A stretch of 64,000 bases of DNA from Hyperoplus lanceolatus (Eukaryota; Chordata; Actinopteri; Uranoscopiformes; Ammodytidae): NCBI GenBank assembly GCA_026929865.2, contig CM049414.1:19701501-19765500 (forward strand), read 5' to 3'. This document shows positions 36,192 to 48,962 of the stretch, in pieces (within the stretch, counting starts at the first letter, position 1; each line of letters begins with the position of its first letter). Under the pieces are notes generated by a model. That model saw only the letters and a list, made by a program, of their open reading frames with translations. It was not told the DNA's origin and searched no databases. A program made the position numbers and the translations under genes.

Positions 36192-38012
36192 TGATACTTA
36201 GTTTTCCTGCATTTCCACAAAAAAAATAGATTGGCCTATTGGTATAACTTCAATGTTTTCTTTAAATGCAATTTCTGCAAGTCACAACCACCTGCTGTAC
36301 AAGCAATAACTTGGCATTTTTACAGAGTGCTGCATGCTTCAATTTCTGCTATCAAGGTTCCTCTTAACTCATCAGAAGAAACTTGACCCTGAATGAGCAC
36401 GTCATTGTCACTGTCATAAAAACATCCCATAAGGCCTTGCTGTGGGATAAATCTGTTTGCTCTGAAATCTTCACCGTGACATTATGGGTCAAAGTTTGGT
36501 TCTCAAATGTTTTTATTTCTATCTTAGTCGTTGCCATTTAGTATTCATTATCTTACACCGCAACCATTTAAAAATAAAATAAACAAATAAATATAATATA
36601 ACAAGCACACTATTTGACTTCTGCACTGAATATGTTCAGATCTAGTTTAGCCCACTTTTTAGAGTAATCCACTTTTTTAGCATTTTGTTGAAGTACACCT
36701 TTTGGCGAAATCGATAAAACTCCTTCTGCTGAGGCCTGGCACAGTTTGAACTTGCATCCTACATAAAAGAAAAGAGAGAAACCACTTTCCGAGTTCTCCT
36801 CCTGGTCACCTCCAGAAAGCCTTGAGCTCTTTGCCTTCGCTATTCATCACCGTCTTCATTCATTACGGGCCAGGGCAGACGGCGAGTCGGCGCTCTAGGT
36901 CACAGCTGCTCTGTCCCACCTGGAATACTGAGTCCTGTGACCCACTGGCCCGACATATGGAGGCGCTACCATGCTCCATGTGGTTCAGGCTAGAAAAGTT
37001 AAACTTCAATCTGGCCGACTACTGGAGAATTTGTTTTGAGTTTTCTCTGACAGGTGGTGTTTTAATTACTGCAAATGCTCGGTTCATATTCAGTGCAGTC
37101 CGTGACTTACTTTCCATCGAGATCAACAACTTGAAACCCGGAGCTGTGCATTAATTGCGAAAAGTGAAGTATCGTTAAGCCCTTCTGCCTTCCTCCTCTT
37201 TGTGCTGCCGTGTTGCACATGCATAAACATCTTCTCTCTATTAGGCATCTCCTGAGCTTACCCCTCTACAACATTTATATTGTGTAATTTTATGAAAATT
37301 CAAGTGGCTGTTTGTGAAAGCACAAGTACTTTCAATCAATCCAACCAGACATAGAGGAAGTGTTGCGTAGATTCATACCAATTATTTCTCTATGCTGATT
37401 TGCTTGCAGAAATCACCTTTCTCCATGATAACAGCTTCTCTACGGCAGTCAACATCGGAATATATGCTAGACGGAGAAATCGCCAATTAGCATACAAATA
37501 TGGACAAGTTTCACTCTGTGTAGCTTTGTGTATAAACAAGTGAAGAGGAATGTTATACATGAGGAAAATGTGTCCTTGACAGTGAGGAAGTATGCATTGT
37601 TAGCTTGAGAAACAAGTGAGTGTGCCAAGACAGCTTGATATTTTATCCAACTAATGAAGTGAGTCTGCTCAGCCACAGTGCCACTCAGTTGTGGATTCAG
37701 GCTATGAAGCAGCTTCTTAAAAAAACAAAAGAAGGAATTATTCAATATAAGATCATTGCATTGTAACAGTAACATGAGTGCAATTTGTACTGATCTGCTC
37801 TGTGGTCTCATTGATTAAGCTCACAGCACAGAGCATTCCATGCACCAGCTGCATTTACATAGTTCATATTTAAAGCTGAGCACAAGGGCAATTTAGAGCA
37901 GTGGCTTTTCAGGTAGGTAGCCACTGTATGTCATGTAAACCAGGTTAGAACAAAAGCCAACATGCTGCCACCAGTGGAATGAAACTATAGGTCCATTTAC
38001 ACAAGCACTGTA
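36192..38012. other. Gene-free stretch
   Basis: No gene or bounded repeat is recognised. The segment 36720-37160 is less AT-rich and has a 110-codon open frame with no domain; it is not supported as a gene. Confidence 0.5.
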
Positions 38013-38348
38013 CTTAAAGATATAGAGTCAGCGATTCTGGAGAATGCTTGTTGTCAAAATCACTTTTTGACTCTACTCACGATCCTCTGCTTGTCAGTAC
38101 TGCGTGTCCGCTGAAAAAAATCTGGTGTAAAAACAAAGCCTGGGTTCTGTAAACTAGCATGATGCCAGTTAAGGTAGGGCCCCGTTGTTTACCCCTTGTT
38201 TAAATACCAGTTAAAGAGCATAGGCTGTATACTGGATTTGGAAATGGTATGGACAGGTGATGGATCGTGAGGAGATACTTGCTGTTTTCGACAAAAAGTG
38301 ATTTTGACAACAAGCATTCTCCAGAATTGCTGACTCCACATTTAAAGC
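38013..38348. mobile_element. Foldback MITE with 45 bp arms
   Basis: Arms 38025-38069 and 38292-38336 are inverted copies with one mismatch over 45 bp, and similarity continues outward to a CTTAAA/TTTAAAG end. The total is about 335 bp with no coding potential. The arm phrase CAAGCATTCTCCA also occurs at 60186-60198. Confidence 0.85.
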
Positions 38349-38464
38349 AGCCATAATTTATATATTCTTGCAATAACAATGTATAATGTAGGAAATGACA
38401 ATGTGAAAACAGCAATAAAATGTGAATAGGGGTCGCTTATTGTGATAACTATCAGTCCATCTGC

Positions 38465-38790
38465 AGCTCAAATGTTCAGAGCTTTAAAGTGGCTTTCAGT
38501 CAGTCTTTGCAGCTCGTGGCTCGGCGGTTTTGATTCACTCTCTCTGCTCTCATAGCAGTGTTTTTAGCCGCAGCAGTCAGCTGGGTTTTAAAATGTTTCG
38601 AGCTGTGAACTCTTATACAACGTCCTCTGTATACTATGTGCTCAGCAGCAAGCAGCAGACAGACATTAGTTTGCTGGGGAACATAGTGCAGCATTTAGCA
38701 GCTAAAGTGCCAGATATTTCTCTCAGGAGCCGGTTTAGAACAAATCAGGGCCAACAACATAAATGAAAATGTTCACCATGTCAACTAACA
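38465..38790 (+). repeat. Probable fish interspersed repeat, unclassified
   Basis: The wording (GTGTTTTTAGCCGCAGCAGT, then GCATTTAGCAGCTAAAGTGC and CAGATATTTCTCTCAGGAGC) is what I recall from dispersed repeats in teleosts. I cannot see terminal repeats or a duplication, so this is recognition only. Confidence 0.35.
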
Positions 38791-38799
38791 ATCTTACTG

Positions 38800-41700
38800 T
38801 TGCCCTTATTTGACCAAAATCCCCATTTTAGTAGAACTTGTACCTTACTTGAGTATTGTATGTAATTGCATGCTTCTGCTCCATTTTATGCTGATCATGA
38901 TTTTAAATTGGCTTGTAGAACATGGTGCATCGATATTGAATGACTATTCAACTTATAAAGTAGTTAAACTAAGTTTTATTTGCGGGTAAACTTTAGAATA
39001 TGATTGAGCCCGATACAGCAAAAGCACAAACTACAGACTGGAAAAGGACCAAATTGTTGAATCAATGCCTCGAGGACATAGTGTCAACACAAATTGACAA
39101 TTGCAAGCTTCACAATGGCACTGTTGCATTACCCTGTTTGTGGGTTGCATCATACTGAATACAGCAGGGGTTGCTTTCATTGTGTCCACACCTGTGAATG
39201 CCTTCCAGGCCTGAGAGGATTTCATGCAGTTAGACAACAGTTTGTCCGTGTAAAACTCATTTTGGCACCAATTAGGACTCTATACAGCTGGCAAGTCACT
39301 TTTCATAAGCTGAAAAGGGGAGGAAGACTGTCTATACTGTGTTTATATTTTTAAGAAAAGTGCTGTGGTATTCTTGTTTTTCTTGTAGACGCTAAAGAGT
39401 TGTCAGGCAGTATGCATCATATTTATTTTGGTGCAGAAAATGTCTTACTTATCTGAGTGGCACTAAGCACATTTTCTTTGCTGCTGAGACAGAAAAACAG
39501 GCATGAATTGTGTCTGCAGTTTACCCTCACATGGTAATCTGCAGCTCAGTAATCTACAATTGGGAGGACAAATTTAATTTGCAACTCAAAACAGTCCCCT
39601 GATTGATAATTGCTTAAAATATTCCTTGTGTTCCATGTTTAGATCTTGGAATTCCTATGGTCTGTGCTGTTTTTTGGTCTCTTTCAACTCACGACATCAC
39701 ATTTTATTGACTGCCATCAAATGTAGTAAGCACCTTCAGGAAACAGCAGTGCTCAACAAAAAGCAGAAACAGACCTTGCAAGTTTTTTTTTTCTTTCTTC
39801 CGCCACATGGATTTATGCAAACATTGTGGCCTGTTTAGACCAATTTTCCATTCCTTTAGTTTTTTCATGGGTTCTCAAGAGTACAGTAAGGTGACCATGC
39901 ATCGATTGAGTGAGTTTTTACCTATTGTTCATGGCATTCACTTTTGGCAGCAAGTGATCAGAAATCCAGTGACCCATCGTGACACGCATTAGCCTCAAGT
40001 ACTGCAAGGAAGCAAAGGTCTCCCCAACATCCAGTCTTTAATTAAAGGCTACCAAGGGCAATATGAGATGAGAATAACAACAGCACACAGCTTTAAGACA
40101 CTTCAATGTTAAGTCTATGCCAGATGCCAATGTATATACGTAATACCTGGAATAAAATTGCTTTAAAAAGGCATCCTCTAATGCTTTCCCCTTCATACTG
40201 AGGCTGAATAGAAGGTGTTTAAATGAGAATCACAAAGTGAAGCTCTTGAGCTTGTACTTAGCAGAAAACTGAATGTTCTTTTGGCAGTGAGATATTAGAA
40301 AACAGCTACTCTGAGCTAACACCTGTTCAGTGAGCAGTTCAAAGGCAAAAACCCACATTTCATTAGTCCCTGGCATATGGAATATGACAAACAGCCACTT
40401 TCTTCCAAATTAATCACAACGTTCGCAAATGTTGGGACACATTTTTTAAGCGTTGAGATAATTTACTTAGTGGCCTGGAGCTCTAGGTTTAAACTTAGCT
40501 ATGACATCAGTGTTTGCTCAGTAGAAAGTTGCACATCACTACATTAAAACAGGTAGCAACACTAAACTAGTTCTTACAGCGAGATACATTTGTACCCTTG
40601 GAGAAGGAGGTATTCTGATACTTGGTAGGGATACATTGCAAGTAAGAATTGCATTGGTAATGTTACATAAAACAATGTTTGTATTAGTTGCTAAATGTAC
40701 CTTTAATATCAAAGGTAAATGTACCCCTACTTATTGTGCATAAAATATGCAATTTTTAAGTATAAACTAGCTATATTATCGTATCATCATTACTGCTAGC
40801 TTTATGTGTAAGAAGTGCTGTAGTAGTTTAAATATATAGCTAGTTTGAACAGCTTTTTGCTGTTGAGTACTTTAATCCATCCTATGTGTCATATTTCAAC
40901 TAAGGAAGTCATTATTTCATCCTGCTGGGCTGTTGTTGAGTAAAGGTATAAAATAACATAAAATATTCAAGAAAATTAACTTAATTACTTTCCATGATTT
41001 ATCACTGTATGTGTAAAAAAACAAATATGCAAGGTGGACCAGCCGTGTAATGGATTGAACTGACAAAGCTAATGCTAGCTTCCTGATTTGACACATTTGC
41101 GTTGAAGGGGGTCATCCCAATGTTCCCAGGGCTTAATGTTAGCAATATTTTGCCTACATGGCACCAAATGGGACGTTAAATAGATGTAGGCTAATATGCC
41201 AGTGGAATGAAAAGTGGAATATGGTTTTCTGGAAGAAATACAGCTGTAAAGTAAACAACACTGACTTGATATTCATGATTTATTTGTGATGTGTTAACTC
41301 TACCTGATTGATTAATCTCTTAACCACTCGGTTGAGTTATGTAATGAGAGTAATAATGAGCTAGTTTCCCCAAAACATATTATCCCTTTGAGGCCTGGGA
41401 ACATGTAAATGCTCTCTTGAAGAGAGAGAGAGAGAAGTAACATTGACTATGGGCGATACATCACATATGACCTGTAACTTGACATCAAAATGCTGATTCA
41501 TTCTGCTGTTTTCTGGGAAGCTTTAGAATGACATTTTACAACAAAACAACAGTTACGTAATAATGGAGCCAGGTTAGCATGATAGCAGATGTTCCTCATT
41601 GACGGGTTCATACTAACTGCGGAAAACATATTTCTCCCTGTATGCATTTATAGATAAAAAACAAATGTGAAACCGAAATTTAAGGGGCAACGGGTAAGTT

Positions 41701-42700
41701 TAATATCAGGTTTTCCCACCTGACCCTGTGATTTTTTGGGAATTTATGCTACAGCTTGTTATGCTACAGTCGCTCCCTGTTTTTAACTGACAGTGTTACC
41801 GAAAGTTAAGTCTTTTTCACACAAATAAGTCTTTATGGGATAAGATATTCTTTAAATTGTAATGGTGCAGTGCAAATGGGTAAATCACTACATTGAAACT
41901 AGCAAGTGATTATTTAGAATTTAGGAAGAACCTTAGGCACAAACTTATCGACTCAGTCCTGATAAATGCACAGGGGTGAGATCACACACTCTAAATCTTT
42001 CATGGTACTCATTACACAGCACACTAGAAGGGGAAAATAGCAAAGGAGGCGATTTTGGTGCCAAAGTCTTGGTTCTCTTCACTCACTTGGCCTCCCCCAA
42101 AAAGCCCACAATACTGCAATAACAAATCACATTTTGACATTTGGGGATTTTGAGGAAAAAATACCAACTTCCTGCTCAAAGCACCAGAGGGGCACACCCT
42201 CTTCTGTTTCAGCTGAATGTATGTGGTTAATTGTCATAGTGAGTTAAAATTGGGCTAATGTGGGTTTTTAAGCGGAGGTTAAAACAGCCACATTGGGATG
42301 TGGTCACAGGTAGAAAAAAATAAGTTGGACTTTAGGTAGAACACAGAGATTTGGAGAAAGAGTCCATCTTGGGATTTAGTTGTGCCATACAAGTTGAACC
42401 AGAGAGCATCCTGGATTTTCCCCCAGCTAAACGCTAAGCTGCAGTGGCTACGCTAAGATGTCTCAAGCTTCCCATAGAGAAAATAAGAGGATAACTTGGC
42501 ATGGTGGGGCACGGCACAAATCGTTGACCCAGAATTACTAGTGTCTGAAGCAAAATAGATGTAGCTTGTTCCTTGACTCTCCTCAGACTGCTTGACAGCT
42601 CATGCCAGCAGACAGGGCCAACATAAAAAGACAGAATGAAGGATCACTCATTGACACATGACATAATATGAACTTTCTCAAACAAAAAGGGAGCGGTCGC
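38800..42700. other. Gene-free stretch downstream of flrt2
   Basis: No gene or bounded transposon is visible. A short GA run lies near 41420. On the minus strand, AATAAA (plus TTTATT, about 42718) marks a possible far polyadenylation site for flrt2, weaker than the nearer one. Confidence 0.45.
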
Positions 42701-44111
42701 TCAAATCCAATGGCTCTTTTATTTTCAAAAAGCTTCACTTAAGTATTTACAGTTTGTGCAAAAACATTTAAAGGTTTCAAGGACTTTACATTGTAAGTTC
42801 AACCTCAAGGCACATACATGGAACAAACATCAATATTTCATCATGAGAACAGAATTTTAACTTTGGTTCCTAAGAAAACTCAGTGTGGATGGCCAACGCA
42901 ACACTGCAGTGTCCCGATAAGTATCCCAACATAGCCGTTTTACATGCACTGTAAATCTCCAGCATTCTTTCTTCAAATCATATGATAACCTTTCAGTACG
43001 GTTGCTCATACTGTACCCCAACCACCACTGGGTGATTGCATGGAAGAAAAAAAAATACTATATATACGTCCAAAACAAAAACGAAAGGCTATGAAGCTAA
43101 ATACAGTACATGCAAAAATCCTTGATTGAATGTCTCTGGCTAATGGATATTTGCAGTGAGGGTTTGGCGCACAGGAATAAAAAGATGACTTTCAATGTAT
43201 TCTGTTTTTAAACCACTTTTTTTTATCTGAACTGACCTCTAAGAGATTAAACATAATTATTTCTACGTGATTCAGTGAGCTCCAGGGGAAATTACATCTC
43301 GGCACCCTGAAACAGTAATAGTCCCACGTTAGCAGTCTGTAATACCTTTTGTGTAATTTCCATTGGTCACGGCACGGCTGCGGCATTCTTTCATCAAGCA
43401 AGTAGAAAATTAAGAGTAATGTAGGCAGCAAAACAACCACCAAAGCTCCTTCTTCCGCCTGCTTGAATCATTAGCCATGCGCCGCTTAAGGTCTGGCACT
43501 GTGGACGAACAGTCTCTCGTTAGCAACTGAGTGTCACGCTTAGTGTTGTTCCTCCTGTTAATACTGTTATTGTTGCCACCGCGGCTTCAATCTGTTTTAG
43601 AAAATGTGCTTTCTGTTCAGCATTCCTGTTGTCGTCTTGTACGTATGTGTCTCATCCTTTTCTTCTCTGTCTTGCTGCCTCCCACCAAACTCTTTCGGTC
43701 TCTCTAGCTAATCATTCAGTCCTGCATAAAAGGTAAGGCAAATATCCGTCTCTATGACACATTCACAGGGGCGAGACGCTATCTGTTGCAATGGTTTGAC
43801 CCCCCTCTTGTCTGATCTGTACGTGGCCTAAAATATGGGCTTCCGTCATTGACTAAATATAATACAAATAATAACAGATGTAAATGTTCAAGTGTTCATG
43901 GTCGGCTGTGGATATATTAGTAGAAAAAAATAGTTCAAATAAAAGAGTGGACATGCTATGATAACCACAGAAGACAGTATAAATGAACCCCAGATCTAAA
44001 CTGCTTCGAATAAATGTAATAAATTTGCCGTTGGAATCAGATCATTACAAAAAAATAAAATAAGTTTGTTGCAACGCAGATTAACTTATTTTTTGATTTT
44101 TTTCTCTCACT

Positions 44112-44570
44112 TAAAGCAATAGTTTGACATTTTACAGAATATGCTAATTAATTTTTATTTCTGTAAAATGACAGGATTGATACCACTCTCATCTTTGTAT
44201 GATACATATGAAGTCATTGCCAGCAACCAGTTAAGCTTAACATAAAGGTGGAACGCAGGGTGAACCAGCTTGTCTCAAATTGTCAAACTCCAACTATCAG
44301 CACTTCCTAAGGTCACAAATGAGCATGTGTCTGTTAAATCGATGTAAAAATGAAATGTTACTATTTTACAGTAGATATATTTAAGAGTGGATGGGGCTAG
44401 TCAAGCTGTTTACCCCTGCCCCCAGTCTTCATGCTATGCTAAACTAACATGACTGCTGGAGGTGGCTTCAAACTAAAGTAAATGTATCTCCCGAAATGCT
44501 TAACGATTGCTTCATATATATGTATGTCTTTTGAAGATATTCTAAATGAATGTCAAAACAAAGGGAAAAC
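44112..44570. repeat. Interspersed repeat near the flrt2 3' end
   Basis: AAAGCAATAGTTTGACATTT followed by ATTGATACCACTCTCAT and CCAGCAACCAGTTAAGC is a phrase pattern I recognise from a very common teleost repeat. The far end (near 44548-44566) has an inverted TTGACATT/AATGTCAA match, so it may be a TIR element. It sits 110 bases beyond the first flrt2 poly(A) signal. Confidence 0.5.
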
Positions 44571-44679
44571 AGTTGTTTCTTTAAAAAGCATGATTTAAAG
44601 ATTTAAAGACATAATGGCACCAGATGACAAGTTAAGACAGATTTCATTCTATGTGTTTTTCAGTTCTTACAACACTGTC

Positions 44680-44685
44680 TTTATT
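44680..44685 (-). terminator. First canonical poly(A) signal after flrt2
   Basis: Plus-strand TTTATT is AATAAA on the flrt2 strand. I found no other TTTATT between here and the stop codon. GT-rich bases (GTGTTGT) follow on the minus strand. It would give a 3' UTR of about 2.3 kb; a longer form ending near 42718 is possible. Confidence 0.5.
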
Positions 44686-46900
44686 GAACAGAATTGAAAC
44701 ACTGCGGGCTGTGGAAGTCTTGTGCATCCCATGTGATCGTAATCGGAGCTATTGCGGGAATTACAGTAAGTGCAGCTACTTTCAGATATTCCAACTGCAG
44801 AGGTGAATCCTCTCAGAGATAGTCTCCACAATATGGAAATACTTACAGTACAAGCCCTTTAAAAAACATCATTCCACTATAGACGTTCGGCCTAGTTAGT
44901 GACGACCCCCCCCCCCCCCCCGCTCTGTGTATATGTCCGTAGAGCCGTATATGTGCACCTCACAAAGAGTTAACACACCCTCTCTCTCTCTCTCCCAGCA
45001 TGAGCTGCATGCAGCCAAGTGAAAATAAGGTCTACATATTTTTCTCCCTTTTTTGGTCGAGGATTATGAGGAGAGTGGGGTAAGGGGGGGATGGCGGGTG
45101 GCTGGGAGCTGAGGGGGTCGTCGGTGGGAAATTTCTAAGCTTGGCCCCTCAAAATAAAATCGTGTCAAATCAAATAAAGTCTCCTTAAGAAGTGCATAAT
45201 GAAGCCCTCTCACTGGCACCTCGCAAGCAAAGGGCTGCCTCCGGGAGCCAAGGAGCTGAAGGGCTGCAAAACGGTTTTAATTGAGCCCATGCAGGGATCA
45301 GAAACGTACCGACGGACAGGGAGACCATGAGACAGAAAATGAGGGTAGATGGGTACAGAATCATAATGGCAGACACTGATGCCGCGGAGTGAGCAGGTGC
45401 ATTGTTCAGGTGAGCACGAAATAAATGATGTTGGCAGCCTCATAAGTGTATACACAAAGGGGATAAATGATGAGACGCTGGATGAGACGCTCAGTCACAA
45501 CGGTGCGGCATTGTGAGGATCATGGGCGGAGTGCGATCGTATTGTTCTAATTTCCTAATTCATCAAAAAGCCTAATGAACGCTGGGACAAGGCTGAAATG
45601 AGTGGGTGTGTTATTAGCATTACGTGAGCGCTTCCTCAGGATTCATCAGGCTCTCTACACAAAGACACAGATACACACACAGGGAGATATGGAGGCCTTC
45701 CCGCGATAGACCACAGTGGTGAAAATCCATATTATTTAGCCATTGAATGCAGAAAACACTGTTAGTTTTAAATGATTCCACATCATTAAGTTGCTCGATG
45801 AGCAGTAATACTCTAGACAACGCTGTTTGAGCATGAGTAATGTCGTCTGGGTAATGGACTCCAAGGGAATGGTAGAGGTAAAGTGATATATGCAGCTTTT
45901 CTTTCTTTCTTTCTCTCTCTCTCTCTCTCTCTCTATCTGCCTTGCCCTCTGCTCTTCTGTCCCACACACGACGCTGAGGCAAAGCGCCCCCTTGTGGCGC
46001 CATTTGCAAAAACATGAAAAACCGAGAGTACAGCAGAACAAATCAGAGAATTTCTACAAAAGGATCTGTGAGTCTCAGCACTTCACTGCACCTCAAGGCC
46101 ACAATAACCCTTTGTTGCTTTTTTTTTTAAACGTGTGTTAATTATTGCACCTCTTCACAAAAAAAGTGCTGAAAATGACAAATCCTTTTTTCAGAGTTTC
46201 CCAAAAAGTGTCTCACCTTTGATCCACTATAAACCAATAGAACAAAGTTAGTGTTAAGGCGCTTTTGGGAAATCTTATTCCAGGCTTTTTAAGCACACTG
46301 ATGATATTCCCACCTAACATCAGTCTACAATCCTTGACACATGATCACCACCTCTGCTCATTTCCTGACTCGCTTCCATTAATAAGAAAGTGCACTTCAG
46401 TTCTCTTTTTTACACCATGCCACCAGTGAACCAGTGCTATATTTCCACAGCACTCTAATCAGCAATGTTTGGATTTCTCCTGTGCCGTGTTGTCTTTTCT
46501 ACTGTTCAGAAAGGCCATATTTTTGCTTCTGTGGTTAGCAAAGGATCCCAGCCCTCTAAGCGCCCCGACGTTTCCCGAGGCGGACTGCGTTTTGTCAGAA
46601 GCTACACCCAGGGTGCCTTGATTGTACAAATCCATGTTCATGTACAGTATACTGACCATTAAAACAACTTCCAAACCCTGCTGGTTATAAAAAATTAACA
46701 CTTTTATCTCTTTTTCTAAGAATAAAAAAGATAGCAGAGAATCCCAACATTATTATCCACAGTATAAATTACACATCGTAGACAGAACTTGGAAATATAT
46801 ATATAGTACAGTTATATTTCACTAGAAGTTTTATGTATTTCTGTTGTCTACACAAACAGTGTACGTGTATGTGTTTATGCATGTATTGTTAAGTTTCTCT

Positions 46901-46957
<57 letters not shown>

Positions 46958-46979
46958 CACTGTACTATTTGCTGGGGCA
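44686..46979 (-). other. flrt2: Probable flrt2 3' untranslated region
   Basis: It follows the stop codon directly on the minus strand, lacks recognisable transposons and extends to the first AATAAA. It contains the (CA)25 tract right after the stop, a C16 run (44906-44921) and a CT run (45909-45933). The dense segment 45180-45660 could also hold conserved regulatory sequence. The extent is inferred from the poly(A) signal only. Confidence 0.5.
46902..46952. repeat. (GT)25 tract, CA repeat in the flrt2 mRNA sense
   Basis: An uninterrupted dinucleotide run. On the flrt2 strand it reads CA and begins 27 bases after the stop codon, so it lies at the very start of the 3' UTR. Confidence 0.95.
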
Positions 46980-48962
46980 TCACGTGTGGCAGAACTCTGT
47001 ACTGGGCACGTTGCTGCTCTTGCAGTAGGCTATGCTGTTGTTACTGTGGTGACAGTCTCTAAATCCAATTCCCCCGTTGGGCGTGTAGATGGGCTGAATG
47101 CGGAAATCTCCCTTGAGCAGCTGCTCATTGTTCAGCGCCACTATCTGGAAACTGGTCTCAGTCATCTCAAGAATGGAGTTATCCTTCTTGGTCCCGGCCT
47201 CGCAGTAGTCGTCTTTTCTCCTGCCCCGGTTGTATTTCCACTTGTTTGACTCTGACCGGCTCTTCCTGTGCATGTGCCAGCAGAACAGGCTGAGCAGCGT
47301 CACCAGGATGATAAGCACTGCCCCGCCAATGATCCCTGCCATTAGCAGCGTGGAGTTGATGCTCTCCTGAGGAGCTTGCTCTCTACCAGGAGGCTTGGTA
47401 GACGTGGCAGCCTTGGTCCTGGCCTCGGAGCATATAGTATCCTCTCCGGGCCGGTAGGAGTTAAGGGTGTCCAGCACGTGCACACAAATCCGATACACTG
47501 ACCGCGGCTCCAGGTTGGTCAGGCTTATGTGCCGGCGGTCCCCACTCACCGTCCTCTCTTGCATTCCTTCATTTATTTGGCTCTGAGCTCTTTTGACCCA
47601 AGTGACCTTGTAGGCTGTGACAGTGAAATAGGAGGCCCAGCTCACCTCGATATTGGTGGAGTTGATTACGTGGAAGGAGATCTGAAGGGGGTCCTCGTAA
47701 GGAGGCAGGGGCCCCGAAGGGTTGTTATGGATCGGGGGTAAGGGAGGGGAGGGTGATTCAAAGTAGTAAGGAAGGGATGTGGTGATGGTGGTGGAGACAA
47801 TGGTGGTGATAGGGGTGGTGGTGGGTGGGGGAGGGGGTGTGGAGCGGAGGGTGGGCCAGGGCGGTTGGTCAGTGTCTACTGGGCACTCGATAATATCCAG
47901 CGTGAGCTCTCTGATCGCCATGCCACGCACCTGGTCTGGACTCAGGCACACGAACCCTCGGGCGTTGACAGAGGACGGCAGGGACTTGAGCCACACCACC
48001 ACCCATTTCACAGCACAGTCACATCGCCAGGGGTTATTTCGCACCATGAGGTGCCTGAGGCTCGACAGGCCATCAAACACACCCTGTGTAAGAGTCTGAA
48101 GCTGGTTGCTGGAGACATCCAGTTTTTCTAGCCTGTTTAGGGCAGCGAAGGCCGCTACGGGGATCTGGTCAATCTGGTTCTCCTGCAGGCTGAGTTTGAC
48201 CAGTGACTGGCTGGGTAGGAGGGGAGGGGGGAAGGTGAGTGAATTGCGGGCCAGGGCCAGCTCACGGAGGGTGGACAGGTCCTGGAAGGTCCCTGGTGCA
48301 ATGCCCTCGTCCGTCAGCAGGTTCCCGTCCAACAGGAGGCGTTGCAGGCGCGTCACATTCTGAAAGGCATCCTCTGCAATGACAGCAATGCGGTTCTCGT
48401 CCAACCGCAGCTCTTTAAGGTCCTCGGGAAGGCCTATAGGGATACTGCTTAAGTGGTTCTTGGTGAGGAAGAGGAGTTTGAGGCTTACCGCCTCCCTAAA
48501 GGCCCCTTCTTCCACTCCCACTGTGGAGATGGAGTTATCGTCCAGGTGCAGCTCCTCTAGTCGAGTCAGCTGGGCCAGGGCTGCCTTGGAGATCGTTTGG
48601 ATATTGTTCTCCTGGAGGTGCAAGATCCTCGTGTTTTTGGGCAGATTGATTGGGAACTCGTCCAGCTGGTTGCCGTAGAGATACACAGTTTCTACAGTTT
48701 CCACATTGTGAAGTTCCATGGGAAAGCCAGCATTGTTTATCTGGTTGTTATGTAGGTAGAGGACTTTGAAGCCCTCCTGTATACCCAGAGGCACTGATGT
48801 CAGGCTGCGTTCGTTGCAGTACACAAACTGGTTGTCACAACGACATTCATCCGGGCAAGAGGCACCCGGGCTGAACTGCAATTGGAGGCTTAGGATGACA
48901 GTCAACCAACATTGCAAGAATGAAGCCCAATCTTTATTCCAAGGTCCAGCCAGAAACTCCAT
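46980..48962 (-). CDS. flrt2: FLRT2: leucine-rich repeat / FN3 transmembrane receptor
   Basis: Single-exon frame of 660 codons, the same length as I recall for mammalian FLRT2. Family role: a neuronal and embryonic cell-surface protein that binds Unc5 and latrophilins through its LRR domain and modulates FGF-receptor signalling. Visible order: signal peptide (about 1-35); LRR N-cap cysteines 36, 40, 42, 49; LRRs about 55-308; C-cap cysteines 314, 316, 339, 360; a Pro/Thr-rich linker (365-420); FN3 about 425-517; one membrane helix (about 539-562); a basic then conserved tail ending FCHT. N-glycosylation sequons are at 202, 434 and 536. FLRT2 rather than FLRT1/3 is chosen for runs such as YCNERSLTSVPLGI and KDNSILEMTETSFQI. 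The start has A at -3 and G at +4, and aligns with the family start. The gene is isolated. The linker is the divergent part. Confidence 0.97.
   Translation of the reverse strand: MEFLAGPWNKDWASFLQCWLTVILSLQLQFSPGASCPDECRCDNQFVYCNERSLTSVPLGIQEGFKVLYLHNNQINNAGFPMELHNVETVETVYLYGNQLDEFPINLPKNTRILHLQENNIQTISKAALAQLTRLEELHLDDNSISTVGVEEGAFREAVSLKLLFLTKNHLSSIPIGLPEDLKELRLDENRIAVIAEDAFQNVTRLQRLLLDGNLLTDEGIAPGTFQDLSTLRELALARNSLTFPPPLLPSQSLVKLSLQENQIDQIPVAAFAALNRLEKLDVSSNQLQTLTQGVFDGLSSLRHLMVRNNPWRCDCAVKWVVVWLKSLPSSVNARGFVCLSPDQVRGMAIRELTLDIIECPVDTDQPPWPTLRSTPPPPPTTTPITTIVSTTITTSLPYYFESPSPPLPPIHNNPSGPLPPYEDPLQISFHVINSTNIEVSWASYFTVTAYKVTWVKRAQSQINEGMQERTVSGDRRHISLTNLEPRSVYRICVHVLDTLNSYRPGEDTICSEARTKAATSTKPPGREQAPQESINSTLLMAGIIGGAVLIILVTLLSLFCWHMHRKSRSESNKWKYNRGRRKDDYCEAGTKKDNSILEMTETSFQIVALNNEQLLKGDFRIQPIYTPNGGIGFRDCHHSNNSIAYCKSSNVPSTEFCHT

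Noticed and set aside
34741..36200. Target duplication around the 34751-36191 element
   Set aside because: Flanks ACTCT and TGATA do not match at 2, 3, 4, 6, 8 or 9 bases, so no superfamily was assigned.
36822..37154. 110-codon open frame as a possible gene
   Set aside because: No domain, no splice context, no family resemblance; length is within chance for this window.
45144..45178. AATAAA words on the plus strand as poly(A) signals
   Set aside because: They are on the strand opposite flrt2 and no plus-strand gene is present.
47529..48678. Several plus-strand open frames of 70-106 codons opposite flrt2
   Set aside because: They are antisense shadows of the conserved LRR/FN3 coding sequence, with no domain of their own.
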